Assembly: GCA_020064725.1 (NCBI GenBank)
Contig: JAGTWJ010000017.1
Location: 496,001-560,000, forward strand
Reading direction: 5' to 3'
From: Drechslerella dactyloides
Lineage: Eukaryota > Ascomycota > Orbiliomycetes > Orbiliales > Orbiliaceae
Length of the DNA: 64,000 bases
A model generated the notes under the pieces. The model was not told the DNA's origin. It did not search any database and worked only from the letters and a program-made list of their open reading frames with translations. Made by a program: the position numbers and the translations under genes. This document shows, in pieces, positions 60,001-64,000 of this stretch. The first letter of the stretch is position 1. The number at the start of each line of letters is the position of its first letter.

Positions 60001-60667
60001 TTTGATCGGAGAGGATGCCGTGCTCAGTCCGGCGAGTACAAGGCGAGGAAATTCGACCACTGTAACACCAATTACGCCGTTTAATCCTTCGGCGTTCTCC
60101 GCCAGTGGCCCTGGCGGTCAAGGCATCGTATCACCGCTTGTATCTGAAATACAGGGAATGTATATGACGGCAGCACCTCCAGCACCATTCTATTCGCCAA
60201 CCAGGCCAACCGCCCCTGGTGTTTATCCGTCGCCCCATATGACGCCGCAGCGGAAAGGAGGCATGGTTGATAACAGGATTGCATACAGCAACGTGATGGA
60301 TCCGTCACTTACGGCGACGCTGCAACAGCAGACACAGTTTCAAAGCATGCAGCCGCTGCAAAATGACCTGGATTTGTTTATGGGCCAGTTGCAGCAGCAC
60401 CAACAGGCACAGCATCCACACGTACCGCAGAATGCTATTGGAGGCTACAACCTCCATGGCACAAATATGCAGTTTGGGATTGAGAGCCACGATGGCATGC
60501 TTGGTTATCCGAACGCGGGCATGGTTGGACATGTAGCGCCGGGATTGGGTATCTCAAATCCGGCGGAGTACGGAGGCTGGAGTCACGGGGTTCAGCAAAC
60601 AGCTGAAGACGAGACAGACCGGTTTGTGAACTGGCCAGGAACTCAGAATCACCATCAGCCGTATTAA
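57047..60667 (+). CDS. Large C2H2 zinc-finger protein
   Basis: A single long exon encodes 1206 residues from the ATG of MAGGNPESPSSKMREFVAMFG. The frame is open upstream to 56876, but those codons begin at a non-ATG and look non-conserved. The first 800 residues are mostly disordered, Ser/Pro/acidic-rich, with a conserved-looking block RRYSIGEMDGLFKRMSFG and a basic LSSLTRKLSKKRKQ that may be a nuclear signal. Zinc fingers follow near 808-900 (CTLC...HVHED, CTFPDC...HENEKH, CNLPDC...HLVREH), with a separate one near 954 (CRFCGC...HLARHMEAISLP). The C-terminus is Gln-rich (around 1090-1125) and may be an activation region. It is probably a nuclear transcription factor or chromatin protein. Finger spacing (C-x4-C and C-x2-C) resembles that of the 24.8-kb regulator, but the rest does not. 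Confidence 0.93.
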   Translation: MAGGNPESPSSKMREFVAMFGVTGERAPLSAQANSTPRNSTLKVYDTEELGGFTPNSAIPMQASMSNASSIHPSSSDFSMSPPAQYLDTTISSPDSSHGFGTTPGYDQYIPFDMSTPLPEEDMNIDDFIVHSSLKGNTQPTDSTLAAPTSTTTTTSSNAFPSPAMTHASLANTQARYGGADTEVYLSQQNSSLPSMSSPNITVDDHDATQSNRRIRKRSGDGEANLNRVLPNGKAAASTDDEIPSLKDQELMAIESENHMKVFRWLSGEGSGHLDAANKSNRTRSRSVGPSAKPEQNHDSNNASAQQQDVKPERTNSFIPVDGTPRGEGDVLFDDSEEESTDGHTSDEEGLPDSLIQDADLGFPDGIGSLDNDIGPPRHVDSIQRMTEDEEAALAGSDNHPSSFYRPAPWHDPPKPISTLNVREGITRAQPHSSNAAIERWKRANENIETASRVATFGTMRSRRYSIGEMDGLFKRMSFGQNDENLTVIHRPSQQDRKPSLFEVKNVLKRFSSAGHEHKGAALHALQNLSDRVTNKEQKPARKDSTRSKLGRERSPSRLSSLTRKLSKKRKQSDAEQPKDTASAFAGMAGLGMTIGGAAASEAASSSNPMSPQARRQSSLTKGRIEFGVPGLTSPTSTTRHQSQGSLNVPSFEPLEHEASDDEADAPHEPVPAPPPQLKIAIDKITPNRSGFAKHCVQLNPQLHQKLIERIAIEQVKRFRKLQESFLKHHAVVQTSGKCTNELQCGAVANQGREANAQNMESPNNAAYAMQEYDDSDDEGVPSTDGRVTATQFPPGVPMPPVSRLPAEFECTLCFKIKKFTKPSDWTKHVHEDVQPFTCTFPDCTEPKSFKRKADWVRHENEKHRHLEWWACNLPDCHHKCYRKDNFVQHLVREHKMPEVKVKAGKSGGATKAGAPARGSKKGKNTTEDDEANKLWDIVTACYRETTSKPNSEPCRFCGCRLQSWKKLTVHLARHMEAISLPVIGLIGEDAVLSPASTRRGNSTTVTPITPFNPSAFSASGPGGQGIVSPLVSEIQGMYMTAAPPAPFYSPTRPTAPGVYPSPHMTPQRKGGMVDNRIAYSNVMDPSLTATLQQQTQFQSMQPLQNDLDLFMGQLQQHQQAQHPHVPQNAIGGYNLHGTNMQFGIESHDGMLGYPNAGMVGHVAPGLGISNPAEYGGWSHGVQQTAEDETDRFVNWPGTQNHHQPY

Positions 60668-63600
60668 ATAAAAGTCCTTGAACGGGGCGGCTTTCGACGG
60701 AAACAGGATTTTGTCAGCCTTGAGCGATGTTACCGCGCAATGCGTCAGACGAGCTGAAGAGCTGAAGAATTCCAGTCAGGCGAGCATTTTTGGGTCTCGC
60801 GGACGTGGAAGAGTACCTGGGCCTGATCCAATCTTTTTACGTTTTGCATGCGGGCCAACCTAGGCGGCTGCAGGCTGAGTGACGTGCAGCCCACTTCATT
60901 CTAGTGACAACGCACGATCAATTTGTCACATTGCTGACAGCTATGAAGGAAGGAGTTCATGTTCAACCAAAGTATCGTCTTTGTTACTTGTTACGATATC
61001 ATTTGTCTTCTTGATCCTGCGAGCCACGGCATCGATTCGATGGATGGATTGATGGAATTCTGCCAGTTGCATAGGTTATTATTATCCTTGCAGTTTTTGT
61101 TCATTTTCTTCTTTGCTGTTCTGCCTGAATGATTGATCCTTTGCCTTGCATCAGAGCTCGCCCGCTAAAGCGATGTTCACAATCCGCCAGATTTTTATTC
61201 TTATTCTTATGTTTTGCTGCGCCGCTCTCTCCTAACATTCACCGTTGTCTTCTTGTTGCCGCCTTGTTGGCCCTCCAGACATTCCTTTCTGAAAACTCTT
61301 TACATCGACTTGTGTGTATGCGATGTTTGCTGTGCAGTTTTTTCTTTTCTGCTCTCCTCTTGCTTCTTGCGCACATGCATGCACGGCCGAAAATAATTAT
61401 CGTCCTTCCGTTACTTGCCCGATTCTTTGTTACTTGTTCTCACCTGCTGCGGCGTACGTATGTGTTCTTTCCTTTTTCTGGTTCTCGAATGTGGAGTTGT
61501 CTTTTGCCATAGATTAGCAACGAAGGTGTAAGGAAGTTTAGCACATGCGATAATCGCCATGATGTTATTGGTAATCCACCTGTTGTCTCTTCAGATCAAA
61601 TCGAATACACCTAAGCACGACGGCAGCGAGAGAGGACCCGACGTAGCATGTCTGTTGCAGACAAATTCCTAAATACCTCGTGATGTAGGGTATCGAGCCA
61701 ACTACCCCGGCTTCCGCAAATGTGACACTGACCACGTCGTAAATCTGTCATATAAATTATATTAGCTCAGCGCCTTCGTATTGCATTACTGCGGCCTCCC
61801 CGGCTCCTTAGGTGCTGTGCACGCTCGTTCGCTTGTCAGACGCAGCTTGCAACGTGAAAGGCCAAATGGAACCCCGAGTTGGACAAAAGGAGCTCCGAAG
61901 CACGGGAAATAAAATCCTCAAGCGGACGGGAGAAATCGCAAGACGGTGTGGGACATGACCCGGATTGGAATCTTCTTGGGCGAGCGACTTTTACTACATA
62001 TTTATAGTGTACTGCACGTCTTGTGTATTATTCGGGTAAGGTGGGGATTATATGGCCTTTGGATGGTTGACAAGAACGCATAGGTATTGCTTCCGCGAAC
62101 AAGCGGCGGCTGGCCGTATGATGACATACGCTGTAGTGGGTTCGTCCCGGCTCATTCCCGTGGCAGCCAGGGCCTTAATAAGATGTCATCATGAAATTTG
62201 CGGGAAATCTCTTTTTTCTTTTCCCTGTAATTTGCTTTTCTTCGTTGGGTCGATCGAGGGTTTGCCTCCCCCTTCCCTTGGGCCTCATTTCAGGCGCCCA
62301 CAGTTGTGTGATTCGTCGTTCGCACTGCGGGCAAGGGCGGGCGATTGTACCGACAGCTTGGTTTTAAAGTCACCGCCACTGTCTGTCTCATATATTCGCA
62401 ACCTATGTCGCGGTTGGTTGAAGTCGTTGAATCTACAAACTGCCGGGCACATAGAAAGGCGGCTGGGGCTTCTCTCCGTGCAATCGTCAGCTATCGAGGA
62501 GCAGCAGTGGCGGCCATCGAGTATATACACCACAACTCATGAGAATGCATGGATTTCGTAGATAATCAGTAATCGCTAACGCCCTTTCAACTTTTTCGTT
62601 TTTTTTTTGATGACGTTGTCATCATAGTCGGGGTTAAAAATCTGTGTGCGCGAGGCATGTATTATACAAGTATGGGTTACAGGGCGCTCGACCAGATTGG
62701 AAGGTCCGTCGTGCAGACTCGTAGGCGCGCCCGCCCCGAAGCTGTTCGCGAATGCCCTACAGCTGAGGTTTTCAAATCCGAACCAGTGGCAATTACGACT
62801 GCACAGATGGGCCTGACGCTGATGACCTGAAGGCACGGTGCCGGCTGCAACAGGCTGCTTTCAGGGGTATTGGGGTCGTCTGCCCCGAAAATCAAGGTGT
62901 GTGGATCGCTAATTCATGGGACACTGGGCACAGTTAGTCTAGCAGACCCCACGTTCCATTTACAATGGAACCACGCACTACTCTGTTAGAAAAGAAGAAA
63001 AGCAACCACTTCAGTGCGGAAGCAGTCCGCCTTGAGAAAGGCCTTGAAGCCATAGAGTCAATGTTATCAGCGAATGAGAAGGGCGAGAACGGTGACAGTC
63101 AAGCGAGATTTTCGATGCGCGCTCGTTCAATCACTTGAAATCGGCTGCACTCCTTGTCCTTCTTGAGAATTTCCAGCTGCCAAACTCCTTTTCCATCGGC
63201 CCCTATAGGATCCTAAGCAGCGGAAAGCGTCTCCTCGGCCGCTTTCCCCGAGTGGATTCAGGTCGGGGCTTTCGGATCCGCATTCGTAAGAATTCTTCTT
63301 CAATCAATCGCATGCATGGTGCGCCGGCTTAGTTTGGATGGTCTGTTCTGTTCCGTGCATTCCATCGCAAAACCAAACCCAAGTTCTTTCCCCCAAGCAA
63401 GTCGCGACTACGCTACCTGGCCTTGTTCTGCCCGGTGGTCCGGCGCATTTCCCACCTGAACACGTCGCCAAAGAGTTCTGGAAAGAGGAGGCCTAGCTAG
63501 CACGAACGGCCGCTTTTCTTTTAAGGTCCCCATACGCCTGAGGCGTGAGCCATACCTTCATGCATTTTCTACCTTTTTCTTTTTCTTGGATTTTCTTCTA

Positions 63601-64000
63601 GCATTTTCACACCGATAGCCTTGGGCTTATGGCATCTTGCAACATCGACCTCGGGAATATTACCAAGACGCAGCCGTACATAAAGTCGACTCACGGACTA
63701 GGCGGGTACAAAATTACTCACAAAAAGTTACCAGAGATCCTGCCTGGCGGGAGTCGCTTCGTCCACAGGGAAGCTTTGAAAGCATTTCAGGTAGGTAGCT
63801 AAGTGCGTTCCCTTGTCTATAAGAACGAGCAGTAAGCCCAACCGCTTGCAGCGGCTGAAGAAGGCTCAAGTCGGTTTTCGGATATCTGGCAGGCGACTCT
63901 ATCAATATATTGATATATTTTCAAAAAAGATTTGTATCATTTCAGGAAAAACGTCGTGTTCCTGCTTGGGCGGCAAAATCTGGGTTAACATCGAATCCGA
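60668..64000. other. Gene-free 3' end of window
   Basis: Pyrimidine-rich DNA with simple T/C tracts (61100-61500) gives fortuitous hydrophobic frames. The longest frame, 62052-62561 (+), has no domain and is overlapped by others on both strands. No RNA gene seen. Confidence 0.5.

Noticed and set aside
61129..61517. Hydrophobic Leu/Cys-rich frames that look like membrane proteins
   Set aside because: Overlapping frames in a C/T-rich tract downstream of the C2H2 gene. All three frames are equally hydrophobic, so this is a composition effect.
1..64000. CRISPR array, prophage, bacterial-type operon or secondary-metabolite cluster
   Set aside because: No regularly spaced direct repeats, no phage or operon layout, and no polyketide or peptide synthase fragments. 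The genes have spliceosomal introns and are scattered singletons.

Overview
The window reads as nuclear DNA of a filamentous ascomycete (Pezizomycotina). The genes carry short introns (about 58-185 nt) with GTAAGT/GTGAGT-type donors, CTAAC/CTGAC branch sites and YAG acceptors. The families present are typical of such fungi: a seven-helix fungal-rhodopsin-domain protein, a GH28 exopolygalacturonase, a short phosphoinositide phospholipase C, a CAP/PR-1 secreted protein, CENP-V/GFA proteins and C2H2 regulators. The species cannot be named from the sequence.

Layout. 1-4.7 kb has no recognisable gene. A CENP-V/GFA-type protein lies at 4.7-5.9 kb (-). A 62-aa zinc-ribbon protein with a 5'UTR intron lies at 8.1-8.3 kb (+). 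A four-exon His/Ser-rich protein (10.3-12.6 kb, +) and an acidic protein of unknown function (13.4-14.3 kb, -) converge on a strong hairpin at 13.1 kb. Phospholipase C is at 16.5-18.3 kb (+). After a 6.5-kb gene-free stretch comes a C2H2 zinc-finger regulator (24.8-26.5 kb, -). A 9-kb gene-free stretch (26.5-35.6 kb) holds a cluster of inverted repeats and palindromes, including one shared GTCTCGCAAGCC-type repeat. A small basic protein is at 35.6-36.1 kb (+).

40.2-41.4 kb (-) is a broken GH28 exopolygalacturonase with in-frame stops, two of which look like repeat-induced point mutation (RIP). It is followed by an intron-containing tRNA-Gly(GCC) and an intact Ser/Thr-rich secreted protein (43.0-45.1 kb, -). 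A secreted CAP protein is at 48.3-49.7 kb (+). A fungal-rhodopsin-domain membrane protein (50.4-52.3 kb, -) needs a 5-nt microexon to restore its conserved core. A 1206-residue C2H2 protein (57.0-60.7 kb, +) is followed by 3.3 kb without a recognisable gene.

The genes look like unrelated singletons, with no operon or biosynthetic cluster. Shared themes are transcriptional regulation (two C2H2 proteins), signalling and membrane sensing (PLC, seven-helix protein), and the secreted surface (CAP protein, Ser/Thr-rich protein, dead pectinase). Low gene density, decayed coding sequence and repeat footprints suggest a repeat-influenced region interspersed with conserved genes.
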